This document shows, piece by piece, positions 33,977 through 43,438 of a stretch of 64,000 nucleotides of DNA. The translations under genes were made by a program, and so were the position numbers. The first letter of the stretch is position 1. Each line of letters begins with the position of its first letter. The stretch comes from Bacillota bacterium (GTDB lineage Bacteria; Bacillota; Clostridia; Acetivibrionales; JAEXSP01), in assembly GCA_023453795.1 (NCBI GenBank), contig JAEXSP010000038.1, forward strand, positions 62,001-126,000, written 5' to 3'. The notes under the pieces are model-generated. The model worked only from the letters and a program-made list of their open reading frames with translations. It made no database searches and was not told the DNA's origin.

Positions 33977-35989
33977 ATGCTAAAAGACCGGATTAGAGAA
34001 TATGAACCTCTTTGGGGGAGCTGGTATTTTGAGGAGTTTCTCGGCAAAGGAAGCTTTGGAAATGTCTACAAGATATCAAAAGAGGAATTAGGCTATAAGT
34101 ATACCTCGGCAGTGAAAATCATTTCTATTCCTACTGAGGACCAATACAGGGAAGCTATTGCCAATATTAGTGCTGACCGGAAAGTAATGCATGCCTATTT
34201 TTCCGATGTAGTAAAAAATATCGTCAATGAAGTGAATGTACTGTATAAACTGCGGGGTAACACCAATATTCTAAATTATGAAGACCATATGGTTATTGAG
34301 AAGGAAAATGAGTTTGGGTGGGAGATTCTGGTCAGGATGGAGTTGGCTGATTCACTGCCTGAATATTTGAGCAAATCAACATTTACACGTGAACAGGTTG
34401 TAAGACTTGGTATAGATATATGTTCAGGACTCGATGCTTGCATTTCTGAAGGTATAATTCACAGAGATATAAAAGAAGAAAACATATTCGTTACCGGTAA
34501 AGGTGTGTTCAAGCTTGGTGATTTCGGCATAGCGAAGGAACTGTCCAAAAGCGGAAGAGCGGCATCATCAAAGGGAACACCGCTTTATATGGCACCTGAA
34601 GTCTACAAAAGGGAAAAGTATGATAACACAGTAGATATCTATTCCCTTGGTATGGTTATGTATAAGCTGCTGAATAACAACAGGCTGCCATTCATGCCGC
34701 CATACCCGGAGGAAATTAAATACGTAGATAACGAAGAGGCACTTATAAAACGACTTTCAGGAGAGCCTATCCCATTGCCGCAAAATGCAGGGGATATGGT
34801 TAAAGGCATCATACTTAAGGCATGCTATTATGATCCAGGCATGAGGTATCAAATTCCCAAGGACATGAAAAGAGATCTCGAGACGGCTTTGGGAGAAATG
34901 AATGCAGAAGAGAGAAATGAAACAGTTTCGGCTGTTAGACCCAAAAAAGCTTACACCGGAACTGAATTTATCAGTCCTCAATCAATAGAAAACATTGAAG
35001 ATACAGTACTGATGGATGAAATGGTTTCTGATCGAAGTGACAAAGCCGAGGTAATAAATCCGGAGAAAAAACAAGAAATCCAGTCAAAGATGGCCCAGGA
35101 CAAAAATCTAAACACATCCGGTACAGAAAAAGTGATCGAGAGGATTATAGGAACTCAAATAATCGCTGTCGCAGGAATCATGAATAGGGTAGGTACAACG
35201 CATACAGCTATTAATATTGCCCAATTCCTGAACGGTAAGGGTTATTGTTCTGCTCTTTTTGAAATGCATGAAAGCCAGACCTTTCAATCAATCAGGAGGG
35301 CTTACAAGGAAGTAGAGGATAAAGAATTGGGCTTTTCATTGGCGGGGATTGATTATTATCCTTACAGCCAGTATACAAAAATGAGCGACCTTATGGGCCG
35401 GGGATATAATTACATAATACTCGACATGGGAATATATGAGGATTGTGACAAGGAAGAGTTCAGAAGGGCAAATCAAAGGATAATTGTCAGTGGAGCCAAG
35501 GATTGGGAAATTATGAGGCTTGAAGAAATGTTGAAAGTAAGCGGCGGCCCCGATACGTGTGCTTTTTACTTTACATTTGCCGATAAAGACAACTTCAGGA
35601 TCATAACAAGCGGTATGAAAGAGAATAAATGCTTTCTGGCACCATACAACCCGCAGGTTTTTGAAGTCAGTGAAGAGACTGCTGTTACACTTCAGCAGAT
35701 GCTTCAGGAGGTTCTGCCTGGATCGGAAAAGAAAAAGAAAAAAAACAGGGTTTATACCATTCATAGAAACCCGTTATCGGCCGACAAAATGAGGCCGAAC
35801 AGCAAAGAGCAACTTTATATTTATGATGACCGTTTTGAAATAATATTACCTTCAAATAAAAAAGGACGTTTTACTACTTTAAGATACCTCATTATTGTTT
35901 TAACTATAACAGGCGGAGCAACGCTCTTAATATTTCTGATAATGCTTGTGCTAAAAGGCAAGCCTGAATTTGATTTTAGTTTGTTTTAA
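33977..35989 (+). CDS. Ser/Thr protein kinase fused to CpaE/TadZ-like domain, membrane-anchored
   Basis: A 670-residue protein. Residues 1 to ~295 are an active-looking eukaryote-type kinase: glycine loop GKGSFGNV (~23-30), Lys47 in AVKII, catalytic loop HRDIKEENIF, DFG and GTPLYMAPEVY. A linker (~295-380) leads to a MinD/CpaE-like fold (~385-565) whose P-loop is degenerate (GIMNRVGTTHTA lacks the Walker lysine). A membrane helix near 640 precedes a short tail. The layout suggests a cytoplasmic kinase tied to the pilus machine through its TadZ-like half. It is the first gene of the operon; ATG 33977 is 6 nt from AAAGGGAG. Confidence 0.88.
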   Translation: MLKDRIREYEPLWGSWYFEEFLGKGSFGNVYKISKEELGYKYTSAVKIISIPTEDQYREAIANISADRKVMHAYFSDVVKNIVNEVNVLYKLRGNTNILNYEDHMVIEKENEFGWEILVRMELADSLPEYLSKSTFTREQVVRLGIDICSGLDACISEGIIHRDIKEENIFVTGKGVFKLGDFGIAKELSKSGRAASSKGTPLYMAPEVYKREKYDNTVDIYSLGMVMYKLLNNNRLPFMPPYPEEIKYVDNEEALIKRLSGEPIPLPQNAGDMVKGIILKACYYDPGMRYQIPKDMKRDLETALGEMNAEERNETVSAVRPKKAYTGTEFISPQSIENIEDTVLMDEMVSDRSDKAEVINPEKKQEIQSKMAQDKNLNTSGTEKVIERIIGTQIIAVAGIMNRVGTTHTAINIAQFLNGKGYCSALFEMHESQTFQSIRRAYKEVEDKELGFSLAGIDYYPYSQYTKMSDLMGRGYNYIILDMGIYEDCDKEEFRRANQRIIVSGAKDWEIMRLEEMLKVSGGPDTCAFYFTFADKDNFRIITSGMKENKCFLAPYNPQVFEVSEETAVTLQQMLQEVLPGSEKKKKKNRVYTIHRNPLSADKMRPNSKEQLYIYDDRFEIILPSNKKGRFTTLRYLIIVLTITGGATLLIFLIMLVLKGKPEFDFSLF

Positions 35990-36001
35990 GGAGAGGTTTT
36001 A

Positions 36002-37006
36002 ATGGCTAGAGTTAGAAAGAGAGTAACTGTTAATGTAACATTACTGGTAGCACTGATAGCATTCATTATGATTGCCGAGGCTGCAGGAAGCACTTTGTTA
36101 ATATTAATGAAGCAGAATAATTATGATACTCGCATAAGCAGTCTTACAACTGAAATAGCGAACAATAAGAAAGTCGTACTGATACCGGTTATTGACATAA
36201 AGGCAGGGCAGGAACTGACCATGAACATGTTTTCAAAGTCAATGGTATATGCTGCAGGCCCACAGAGTGCTTACCTGTCTCAGGAGGATATTCAGGGAGG
36301 AATTGAGAAGGAGTCCGGAGAGATTAAGACAGGATCCTGGGCTCTTATAGATATCGATGCAGGAACTCCTGTTACAAGGAAAATGACTTCGGATGAAAAG
36401 ATATCTCATGACTTAAGGAGGGAAGAGTACAATTCATTTCTGCTTCAAAGCGATATCCTTAAAGATCAGTTTATAGACGTAAGGATATGCTTCCCGAACG
36501 GTGAAAATTATATTGTACTGAGCAAGAAAAAGGTCAGAGACCTATCCCTTGAAAAGAATACCATATGGCTATGGCTTGATGACAAAGAGATACTATCCGT
36601 AAGCAGTGCAATTGTTGACGCATATATACATAAAGGCTCCAAAATATACACCAACACATATGTTGCTCCAAGCATGCAGAAAGTTGCAATTCCAACCTAC
36701 CCGGTAAATCAAAACGTGCTTGCGCTGATTAAAAGCGATCCTAATATACTGCCGGAAGCCAAAAAAGGACTCAATGGGCAGGTAAGAGCCTTATTGGATG
36801 CCAGACTCGGAGGGATTTCTCCCGTGCAGATTGCAAGCATTGAAGCCGGAGTAAATCAGGAAGAAGCAAACAGAAATGCCAAGATACAGAATGACTCTGC
36901 AGCAAAGCAGGCGCAAGTGCAAACACAGCAAGCGCAGCAAACACAGCAAAAACAGAATGAAAAAGATAATAACAATACCGGTTCAAAAAAAGAATTCTTC
37001 AATTGA
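36002..37006 (+). CDS. CpaB-like SAF domain pilus assembly protein
   Basis: A 334-residue protein with one N-terminal membrane helix (~residues 13-33), a SAF domain (VVLIPVIDIKAGQELTMNMF) and a second beta module, followed by a Gln-rich tail (~300-330). CpaB/RcpC proteins stabilise the outer parts of Tad pili. Its neighbours (TadA, MinD-like) support this. It starts behind AAGGAGAGG. Confidence 0.82.
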   Translation: MARVRKRVTVNVTLLVALIAFIMIAEAAGSTLLILMKQNNYDTRISSLTTEIANNKKVVLIPVIDIKAGQELTMNMFSKSMVYAAGPQSAYLSQEDIQGGIEKESGEIKTGSWALIDIDAGTPVTRKMTSDEKISHDLRREEYNSFLLQSDILKDQFIDVRICFPNGENYIVLSKKKVRDLSLEKNTIWLWLDDKEILSVSSAIVDAYIHKGSKIYTNTYVAPSMQKVAIPTYPVNQNVLALIKSDPNILPEAKKGLNGQVRALLDARLGGISPVQIASIEAGVNQEEANRNAKIQNDSAAKQAQVQTQQAQQTQQKQNEKDNNNTGSKKEFFN

Positions 37007-37018
37007 TGGAGGGGCTAA

Positions 37019-37675
37019 ATGTTTAAAGTCGGTTTTGTGGGAGCAGATAACATAGATGTAATATTATACCTGACACGTATATTTGCAAACCTTAAGTATA
37101 AAACGTCAATTATTGAAGCATCGGATGAACAACTTTTAAGATACAGCGTTCCTGAGGAATGCGGCGATGAACTGAACTATCGCTGCGTAGATATCTACTT
37201 TGATAAGAATACTTCAATAAAGCTCGAAAACGTTAATTGTGATAAATATGATGCGGTTATTGTTAATTATGGATTCAACCATGAATTGATGGAGGACATG
37301 AAACGGTGCGATTCATTAATAGTCTTAACTGATTTTGACAGAGTCCATGTTCTCAAACTTAAAGAAACCCTGGATAAGCTTGATAGCATGCCGATAGTGA
37401 AGATTTATCGGAATGTTTTAAAAACAAAGATATCTTCCAAGTATATTGACACAATATTGAATATTAAAAAGTTTGAAATCGAAAAGGAATATTTGATACC
37501 CTTCAGCAGCGATGACCAGAAGGCCAGACTTATCAGCCAGTATGATGACATATTTGCCTTTACGGACATTTCAGATAAGCTGCTCGATTTTATGATTAAC
37601 TTGGTTGAAACACATATGAATTTAGATAATAAGACATTTTCAAAAGCACTAAAAAAAGCTGAGAAGGGGTGTTGA
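37019..37675 (+). CDS. MinD/CpaE-like protein without P-loop (Tad cluster)
   Basis: A 218-residue protein with a Rossmann-like start (FKVGFVGADNIDVILYLT) and later YDAVIVNYGF and SLIVLTDFD, the layout of MinD-like proteins, but no recognisable Walker A. It probably is a catalytically dead TadZ-type localiser. It overlaps no gene and lies 12 bp after cpaB and 1 bp before the next gene. Confidence 0.62.
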   Translation: MFKVGFVGADNIDVILYLTRIFANLKYKTSIIEASDEQLLRYSVPEECGDELNYRCVDIYFDKNTSIKLENVNCDKYDAVIVNYGFNHELMEDMKRCDSLIVLTDFDRVHVLKLKETLDKLDSMPIVKIYRNVLKTKISSKYIDTILNIKKFEIEKEYLIPFSSDDQKARLISQYDDIFAFTDISDKLLDFMINLVETHMNLDNKTFSKALKKAEKGC

Positions 37676-37676
37676 A

Positions 37677-38501
37677 ATGCAGATAGCTTTCTGGAGCCCT
37701 GTTCACGGACAGACCGGTACAACCTCGAATACAATAGCTTTAAGTATAATGACCGCACTTGACTATCGATATAAGATTATGGTTACTCATACCCATTTTG
37801 ATAAAAACAGCCTTGAGGCGACATTGCTGGATAAGTCATATCTTAAGGGTGACTTATTCGAGCTTACGGATACGGGCATTGATGCTTTAAGCAGATTCTG
37901 CAAACTGAAAAAGCTTGACTCCGAAATGGTGAACAATTATGCTACAACACTTGTTAAAAACAGGCTTGATCTGCTTATCGGTACATTAAGCACGCATAGA
38001 GAGCTTTACATGCACAACATGGAGGACGTGATAGATCAAATCATTACTGCTGTAAAAGAGTGCTACGAATTGGTAATGATAGATTTAAGCTCAGGCATGG
38101 GTGAGCTTACAAAAAGAATAATAGATAAGTCTGATCTGACCGTTATCAGCTTGTGTCAGAACTGCCATGTTCTCGATGAGTATTTTGACAATTACAGAAA
38201 GGACTTTGACGGCAAAAAAGTAATATACCTGATAAGCCGATATGACACTAATTCAAGAATAAATATAAAAATGATAAAAAAGAAATATGGAGTCAAGGAG
38301 ATTATATTGCCTATTCCTTACTGTATTGAATTTGCGGATTCCATGAGCTTTGGCAGGGCAGTTGAATTCTTTTTAAAGGAAAGAAACTGTTCCGAACAGG
38401 ATATTAATTATGATTTTATACAGGGTATCAGAGAAGCGTCTGAAAAAATGTTTATTACGATGGGTGTTGACTACAGCTATAAATGTGAGATTGGAATGTA
38501 G
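37677..38501 (+). CDS. TadZ/CpaE-like MinD-family ATPase
   Basis: A 274-residue MinD-family protein with a deviant Walker A (WSPVHGQTGTTSNTIALSI, with G-TGTTSN) near residues 6-18, and a Walker-B-like stretch (YELVMIDLSSGMGELTK). TadZ proteins position Tad machines at the cell pole. It is co-transcribed with the genes on both sides. Confidence 0.75.
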   Translation: MQIAFWSPVHGQTGTTSNTIALSIMTALDYRYKIMVTHTHFDKNSLEATLLDKSYLKGDLFELTDTGIDALSRFCKLKKLDSEMVNNYATTLVKNRLDLLIGTLSTHRELYMHNMEDVIDQIITAVKECYELVMIDLSSGMGELTKRIIDKSDLTVISLCQNCHVLDEYFDNYRKDFDGKKVIYLISRYDTNSRINIKMIKKKYGVKEIILPIPYCIEFADSMSFGRAVEFFLKERNCSEQDINYDFIQGIREASEKMFITMGVDYSYKCEIGM

Positions 38502-38513
38502 GGGGGACAGAGA

Positions 38514-40394
38514 GTGGTAAATGCATTTTTGATTATTGTAATTATAGCTGCAGCAATTGCTCTTTTATTTCTGTTTTATAGAGGGATACAAAGAAAGGGA
38601 AGTGCTGAAACGACTCTGAATGTAGATGAAGACAGATTTCGACTCCAGGTAATTACTGAATATATAAATGAGACATTTAACAACATACTTAGGATAAACC
38701 TTTATGAATTGAACCTTTCCAAGGAAGAGTTTCACAAGAAGGTACGAATTAAAGAACAATTGAGAAAAGCTCTGAAGTCGTGCTCATATGGAAATCTGAG
38801 CGAAAAGAATTATGTCAAGGACTTTATCAGGGACATAATACTTAAGCAGTTCGGTATAAATGAATCCAACATCAATAAGGTAATGAACTTTGAAAACCCG
38901 AAAGAGCTATCAGCGCAGGATAAATTCGAAATCTGCATGTATATGTATAAAAAAGATTATGGCTACCGGGCTATCGAGAAAATGATAGTGGAGAACAAGC
39001 TTGACGAGATGAAAAAAAAGACAGATGAGGCTGCAATCTCTTATTATATCTCAGCTGAGGATATTGAAAGGGTGTATTTAGAAAAGGTAAAAAAGGTCGA
39101 AAGGTTTGAAGACCGTATAAATATAATTGTCCAAAGAGTTTATCAAATGTATAAAGGCTTTGGAGTAGTAGATGAGATCAGGGACATGAAGATAGACGGT
39201 GTAAGCGGCGGTGTATCCGGCATACCTGAAACATTTTACCTGGAGGGTGATGACGCCGACCTGTCAAAATTTCCGTCATCCCACGATTCGGTGTGGATAT
39301 TCTTTAAGGGAAAGACTATACACCTGCCTTTTCTGTCATTTGGCAGCCAAAAAGAATTAATGAGGATATGCAAAAATATATACAGGTACAACAATCCGGG
39401 ACAGCTTAATGAAACAAGAGGCTTCATGGTAAATGAGATGATGGATGGAAGCCGCATTGTAGTAGCAATACCGCCATTTTGTGAGTCCTGGATATTCCTT
39501 GTAAGAAAGTTTGATTCCATAAAAGCCTCCAAACCGGAGGAACTTATTCGGGACAAGAACAGAGAGCTTCCTATAAATACAATGAAGTGGCTGATTAGGG
39601 GCTGCAGGGTTATAGCACTTACAGGAGGACAGGGTACAGGAAAAACGACGTTGTTGATGTCTATAGTGCAATTCATAAATGCAACCTTTACTCTGCGTAT
39701 ACAGGAACTTGCTTTTGAGCTCCACCTGAGAAAGCTGTATCCGACCAGGAATATTATTAGTTTCCGGGAAACACAGAGCATATCCGGTCAGGATGGATTG
39801 AACCTGCAGAAAAAAACTGATGGTACGGTCAATATTCTTGGGGAAATCGCAAGTGCTCCGGTAGCCTCGTGGATGATACAGATGGCACAGGTGGCAAGCC
39901 TGTTTACATTATTTACTCACCATGCGAAAACTGCAAGAGATCTGGTGCTGTCTATCAGAAACAATTTGCTTCAGGAGGGTATATTCAGCAGTGAAAAGGT
40001 AGCAGAAAAGCAGGTTGCAGACGTAATCAATTTTGACATCCATCTTAAGTCGGAACATGGTCACAGGTTTATTGAACGAATAACTGAAATAATACCGATT
40101 GATCAGGATAAGGAATATCCTGATGGATATAAAGATGCTGACAATTTTGAAGAAAAGGTCACCAGGTTTATGGACACCATGAACGAGTATTTTGTCAGGA
40201 TGACTGACAGAAAAACCTTTGAGGCAAGAGATATAATAAGGTTTGAAAATGGAGAATACATAGCTGTCAACCCTATTAGCCAAGGTACTATTGATGCAAT
40301 GATGATCCTTATGCCTGAAGAGGATAGAAAGGAATTTTCAGATTTCATTGCACAGCATTGGGGAGCAAAGGTGGTGACAGGATTTGCAGGATAA
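38514..40394 (+). CDS. tadA: TadA/CpaF-type secretion ATPase with N-terminal membrane segment
   Basis: A 626-residue ATPase. The C-terminal half is the CpaF/TadA type: ALTGGQGTGKTTLL (Walker A near residue 370), then FRETQSISGQDGL and SLFTHHAKTARDLVLSIRN. The first ~25 residues form a strong hydrophobic helix (VNAFLIIVIIAAAIALLFL), which typical TadA (~420-470 residues, soluble) lacks. The middle (~40-340) is longer than usual. GTG 38514 follows GGGGGGACAGA. It powers assembly of the pilin-like proteins encoded downstream. Confidence 0.88.
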   Translation: MVNAFLIIVIIAAAIALLFLFYRGIQRKGSAETTLNVDEDRFRLQVITEYINETFNNILRINLYELNLSKEEFHKKVRIKEQLRKALKSCSYGNLSEKNYVKDFIRDIILKQFGINESNINKVMNFENPKELSAQDKFEICMYMYKKDYGYRAIEKMIVENKLDEMKKKTDEAAISYYISAEDIERVYLEKVKKVERFEDRINIIVQRVYQMYKGFGVVDEIRDMKIDGVSGGVSGIPETFYLEGDDADLSKFPSSHDSVWIFFKGKTIHLPFLSFGSQKELMRICKNIYRYNNPGQLNETRGFMVNEMMDGSRIVVAIPPFCESWIFLVRKFDSIKASKPEELIRDKNRELPINTMKWLIRGCRVIALTGGQGTGKTTLLMSIVQFINATFTLRIQELAFELHLRKLYPTRNIISFRETQSISGQDGLNLQKKTDGTVNILGEIASAPVASWMIQMAQVASLFTLFTHHAKTARDLVLSIRNNLLQEGIFSSEKVAEKQVADVINFDIHLKSEHGHRFIERITEIIPIDQDKEYPDGYKDADNFEEKVTRFMDTMNEYFVRMTDRKTFEARDIIRFENGEYIAVNPISQGTIDAMMILMPEEDRKEFSDFIAQHWGAKVVTGFAG

Positions 40395-40398
40395 GACA

Positions 40399-42402
40399 AT
40401 GCTTTATATTCTTATAGGGTTGCTTTGTGTTTTTATTACAATATTTGCAGCAACTCTGATAATTTATTTACAACTGAGGAATTCAAAATACAAGCTTAAG
40501 GTTTCCACGAAAAGAAAAAAAGATTTTCTTATGGAGTCATATGATTTCTTAAGCAGGTTTGTCATTACCCGGCGTTACATGAACCGCATACGTTCAAGGG
40601 TTGAGATGCTTGAGCTTTCCGATAATAGAACGATATCCAGAAAAACAATGAGGTATACGTACATTGCGATGGGTATTTCCCTGACTTTATTCATTCTTAT
40701 ACTGCTTATCAGTAGGGATATATACTACATCATAGTCGGACTTTTGACTATCTATATTATAAACAAGCAGATTCTTGTATCTCTGGTGGACAAGCTGGAC
40801 AACAAGATGCTGATCCAGTTTGAGAAATTCACTTCAGACATGAGACATAATTATCATGAACACAACATGGTCGATGAGGCGATATATGACTCTACAGAAA
40901 CATGCCCCTATGAAATGTCTCTTCATGCTCATAAGATGTATGACATATTGACCTCCAAAAATGTAGAAGATGAGATAGAAAAATATAATGACCAAATACC
41001 TAACAAATATTTCAAGACATTTCTGTCGTTATGCTATACGGTTCAGAGATTCGGGGATAAAATCATCGATAATACATCGATGTTCATAAATAATCTTAAT
41101 TATCTTAAACAGGAGATAAATCTTGAGCTTTTAAAAAGAGAAAAAATAAGATACATATTCAGTTCGCTGGCCATAACTGCGATAGCTCCCGTTTTTGCGC
41201 TTAAGCTTTTAGAAAAGTGGTCGGTTTCAAATCTTCCTGAATTGTCCTCCTTCTATGAAGGCCCATGGGGGTTTGTCGCTCAGATTGCAATGTTCATAAT
41301 AGTTTTTATAACTTATGAGGTTATAACAAGGATGCAAAGGATAAACGAGATTGAAGAAAGCAATGCGGCAGATTCAGTTTGTGAGGCTATTTTGAATGTA
41401 GCATTTGTCAGGAAGTTTTTTGATCTGTATATTTCAGCAAGGTACAGTAAGGCACAAAAAATGCACGAAATGCTTAAAACCTCAGGTTTGAACGGTAAGG
41501 TCGAGATTTTTTATATGAAAAGGGTTTTGTTTGCAGTTACGGCTTTTGTAATTTCACTTCTTGTTGTGATAAATGCAAATACAATTGCAAGAGATAACAT
41601 AATCAACTCGGCAGCTCAAACCGTACAGATGCAAAATGAGGTTAACAAGCTGTCCCAGAAAGAAATAAAAGAAATGGATAAAAGGTATATCATTTCTTTT
41701 AAGGGTAAAAAAGTAACCTTTGAAGAAGTCAGGGCTAGGATCGTTGGGGAAGATAACATGGATGAAAAGCTTGCGGGAATAGCGGCGGAGAGAATTTATA
41801 AAAAAATCCTCAACTATAACAGTATATATTTTAAATGGTGGGAGCTCCTTATATGCCTGATAATAAGCATAATAGCCTTTCAACTTCCGTATATGCTTAT
41901 CATACTGAGAAAAAAAGTAATGCAGATGAATATGGAGGATGAAGTCAAGCAGTTTCACACAATAATACTCATGCTGATGCACATAGAAAGGATGTCTGTG
42001 GAAGACATTTTAAATTGGATGGAAACTTATGCGATTGTTTTCAAGGCTTCCTTACAGAAATGCATTAATAATTTTGAAAGCGGAGATATAGAAGCGTTGG
42101 AACAGCTTCAGATCGATGAGCCGTTCACGCCCTTTGCACGAATTGTTGAAAACCTTAAGACTGCGTGCGGCAAGATACCTATTGAGCAGGCATTTGATGA
42201 ACTGAAAATGGAGAGGGGGTATTATCAGGAGAAAAGGAAGCAGGACAATGAAATGATGATTAACAAGAAAGGGGCATGGGCCAGGTTGATTGCATATATA
42301 CCGATCGGTGCCGTTATTTTTCTTTATCTCATTTTACCGTTTGTCATGTATAGCATTGAAATGATGAACCAATATTCAGGCAATATTAGCGGGGCACTTT
42401 AA
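40399..42402 (+). CDS. TadB/TadC-like platform protein, fused or double-length
   Basis: A 667-residue membrane protein with about eight hydrophobic segments in two halves: residues ~5-320 and ~370-660. The last part (IDEPFTPFARIVENLKTACGKIPIEQAF ...) has the GspF/TadC type. Usual TadB and TadC are two ~300-residue proteins; here one chain seems to hold both, so it would form a pseudo-dimer base. ATG 40399 is chosen, 7 nt after AGGA; a TTG at 40384 overlaps tadA. Confidence 0.75.
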   Translation: MLYILIGLLCVFITIFAATLIIYLQLRNSKYKLKVSTKRKKDFLMESYDFLSRFVITRRYMNRIRSRVEMLELSDNRTISRKTMRYTYIAMGISLTLFILILLISRDIYYIIVGLLTIYIINKQILVSLVDKLDNKMLIQFEKFTSDMRHNYHEHNMVDEAIYDSTETCPYEMSLHAHKMYDILTSKNVEDEIEKYNDQIPNKYFKTFLSLCYTVQRFGDKIIDNTSMFINNLNYLKQEINLELLKREKIRYIFSSLAITAIAPVFALKLLEKWSVSNLPELSSFYEGPWGFVAQIAMFIIVFITYEVITRMQRINEIEESNAADSVCEAILNVAFVRKFFDLYISARYSKAQKMHEMLKTSGLNGKVEIFYMKRVLFAVTAFVISLLVVINANTIARDNIINSAAQTVQMQNEVNKLSQKEIKEMDKRYIISFKGKKVTFEEVRARIVGEDNMDEKLAGIAAERIYKKILNYNSIYFKWWELLICLIISIIAFQLPYMLIILRKKVMQMNMEDEVKQFHTIILMLMHIERMSVEDILNWMETYAIVFKASLQKCINNFESGDIEALEQLQIDEPFTPFARIVENLKTACGKIPIEQAFDELKMERGYYQEKRKQDNEMMINKKGAWARLIAYIPIGAVIFLYLILPFVMYSIEMMNQYSGNISGAL

Positions 42403-42429
42403 ATTGGCAGTAAGAAAGGGTGATTCAAA

Positions 42430-42909
42430 ATGAAAGACGGAGTTGAAAGCGGAATTAAGACCGTCATGATAGCAGCAGGTATTGTAATAACCTTGATAGT
42501 GGTTACGATAGCATTTTTTATACTCAATCAGGGTAAAAACACTATAAGTGCAGGCGTTTCCAAGGTTGACAAGATGAACAATCAGATGGCCGAGTCTGAT
42601 ATAACAATGTATGATGGGTTAGAGGTTTCCGGAACTGATGTAGTTAACGCAATCAATAAGTTTAAAAGTGACAAAACAAGATTGGCTGTTTATGTTGAGA
42701 CAGGCAAGAATACTGCCGGGGGCGGAACATGGTATTTATACAATGGAAATACAATAGATAGCTTATCGTCATCCTCCTCAAATCTTTCTGATGCTACAGA
42801 CCCTACAAAGAATTCAACCTACGTAACACCAAACGGGCGCTTTAAAGGGACTGTTACAAGAGATTCGAACGGTACAATTGCAGTTCTTTCTTTTAAACAA
42901 CTCCCATAG
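42430..42909 (+). CDS. Pilin-like protein 1 of the Tad-like operon
   Basis: A 159-residue protein with one N-terminal helix (GIKTVMIAAGIVITLIVVTIAFFIL) preceded by a short acidic leader (MKDGVESG), and a Ser/Thr/Asn-rich external part. Ordinary Flp pilins are processed at G/XXXXEY; here the order GVESGIKT lacks that exact site, so maturation is uncertain. It is probably the major subunit: it has a good RBS and is followed by a hairpin. Confidence 0.65.
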   Translation: MKDGVESGIKTVMIAAGIVITLIVVTIAFFILNQGKNTISAGVSKVDKMNNQMAESDITMYDGLEVSGTDVVNAINKFKSDKTRLAVYVETGKNTAGGGTWYLYNGNTIDSLSSSSSNLSDATDPTKNSTYVTPNGRFKGTVTRDSNGTIAVLSFKQLP

Positions 42910-42940
42910 TTTCTCCTCATCGCTTATTATTTAAATTCAT

Positions 42941-42979
42941 GCGACAAAGGCAGTAAACCATGCCACCTGTCTTTGCCGC
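42941..42979 (+). promoter_or_regulatory. Intercistronic hairpin after pilin-like gene 1
   Basis: A 13-bp stem (42941-42953 with 42967-42979, one mismatch, one G-T pair) with a 13-nt loop lies 32 bp after the stop and 4 bp before the next RBS. It has no T run. It may stabilise the pilin mRNA 3' end or slow transcription into the minor subunits. Confidence 0.55.
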
Positions 42980-42994
42980 AAAGAAGGTGAATAC

Positions 42995-43372
42995 TTGGAA
43001 GAAGGATTGACGAAGCTGATATTCAGGGTTGGAGTTACTGTTTTGTTTATTTCTGCATTAGCGGTATTTCTAATCCTTTTCTTTAAGACGCAATCGGTAA
43101 ATAGACTGATTCAGGATGATCTTGTCAACCAAAAAGCAATAACAGACAAAGCCACCGGAAATGAAGATGAATTCGTGTACGGAGCGCAGATAATAAGTTC
43201 TATTATGAACGGACTTGAGACGGACATAAATGTAGATGGTACTGAAATACCTAAAACCGTTGATACAAGTACATTTAATTATGAATCAATTGATGCTCCC
43301 TCGATTTATGATTTAAGGTATAGTATTGGAAATGATGGGGTAATTGCTGAAGTAATATACAGGCATCGTTAA
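42995..43372 (+). CDS. Pilin-like protein 2
   Basis: A 125-residue protein with one N-terminal membrane helix (FRVGVTVLFISALAVFLIL) and an acidic external domain. It resembles a minor pseudopilin. TTG 42995 follows AAGGTG. No conserved prepilin motif, so exact class is unknown. Confidence 0.55.
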   Translation: MEEGLTKLIFRVGVTVLFISALAVFLILFFKTQSVNRLIQDDLVNQKAITDKATGNEDEFVYGAQIISSIMNGLETDINVDGTEIPKTVDTSTFNYESIDAPSIYDLRYSIGNDGVIAEVIYRHR

Positions 43373-43438
43373 AATATTCTTTCGGAAATAAATATTTTGC
43401 CGAGCCATAAAAAGAGGCCTTGATGAAAGGAAAAATAA

